This document shows positions 63,871 through 64,000 of a DNA stretch of 64,000 bases, in pieces. The stretch covers positions 4,472,881 through 4,536,880 of the forward strand of contig JAYGXS010000004.1 of the NCBI GenBank assembly GCA_036362985.1. The letters are read 5' to 3'. The DNA is from Ligula intestinalis (taxonomy: Eukaryota > Platyhelminthes > Cestoda > Diphyllobothriidea > Diphyllobothriidae). The notes under the pieces were generated by a model. That model made no database searches and was not told where the DNA came from. It saw only the letters and a list, made by a program, of their open reading frames with translations. The stretch's first letter is position 1; every line of letters starts with the position of its first letter. Made by a program: the position numbers and the translations under genes.

Positions 63871-64000
63871 TGTGATAGGCGGCAAAATATGCTGTTCTCC
63901 TTTTCTTTTCTTCACGGCACCCTCAACCCCAAAGTGATGCATCGTCAAAGGCGACTGTTTGCCTACTCGCTGACCTTAAAACACTCGACCAATATTCGCT

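Noticed and set aside
1..64000. CRISPR arrays, rRNA, operons or other prokaryotic features
   Set aside because: None seen; introns and retroelements show a eukaryotic nuclear sequence.

Overview
This is a eukaryotic, intron-rich, repeat-dense window from a metazoan, most likely a flatworm and plausibly a tapeworm with a large genome. That is inferred from the style of the two host genes, very long introns full of Penelope-like, CR1-like and other non-LTR retroelements, tRNA-headed SINEs, and a possible spliced-leader acceptor just before a start codon. The species cannot be fixed from the sequence. There is nothing prokaryotic: no operons, ribosome binding sites or CRISPR arrays.

Two host genes lie on the + strand and were assembled by hand from splice signals, conserved protein motifs and matching intron phases. 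Gene 1 (about 2.8-30.7 kb) is a nischarin-like protein: the end of a PX domain, then leucine-rich repeats, then a disordered tail. Its 5' exons lie before the window. The last exon seems to carry a one-base frame disruption near 30,540. Gene 2 (38,681-57,928) is a complete seven-exon gene for the splicing factor SPF45/RBM17 (493 aa), with a G-patch and a C-terminal UHM-type RRM; all intron phases agree.

Almost everything else is transposable-element debris, mostly inside introns. It includes: (a) a Penelope-like element at 7,492-9,812 built as a snap-back inverted dimer, with a 12-bp target duplication that splits an older repeat; (b) other Penelope remnants at 11.9, 47.3, 58.2 and 61.2 kb; (c) at least seven hammerhead-ribozyme-like cores in Penelope-type terminal sequences; (d) a nearly complete non-LTR element on the minus strand at 23.7-26.6 kb; (e) a 5'-truncated CR1-like element on the minus strand at 36.1-38.4 kb beside a second 3' end; (f) an internally deleted element at 27.4-28.9 kb that joins a 2A-like peptide region directly to an RNase H domain; (g) about fifteen copies of one tRNA-derived SINE and three of another; (h) microsatellites, tandem duplications and strong hairpins at 46.4 and 55.5 kb.

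The two genes are not obviously linked in function: one is a PX/LRR scaffold of the endosome-integrin type, the other a nuclear splicing factor. Downstream of SPF45 (60.3-62.3 kb) two or three exon-like segments with good splice sites may belong to a third, unrecognised gene. All family names rest on motif recognition; no database search was possible.
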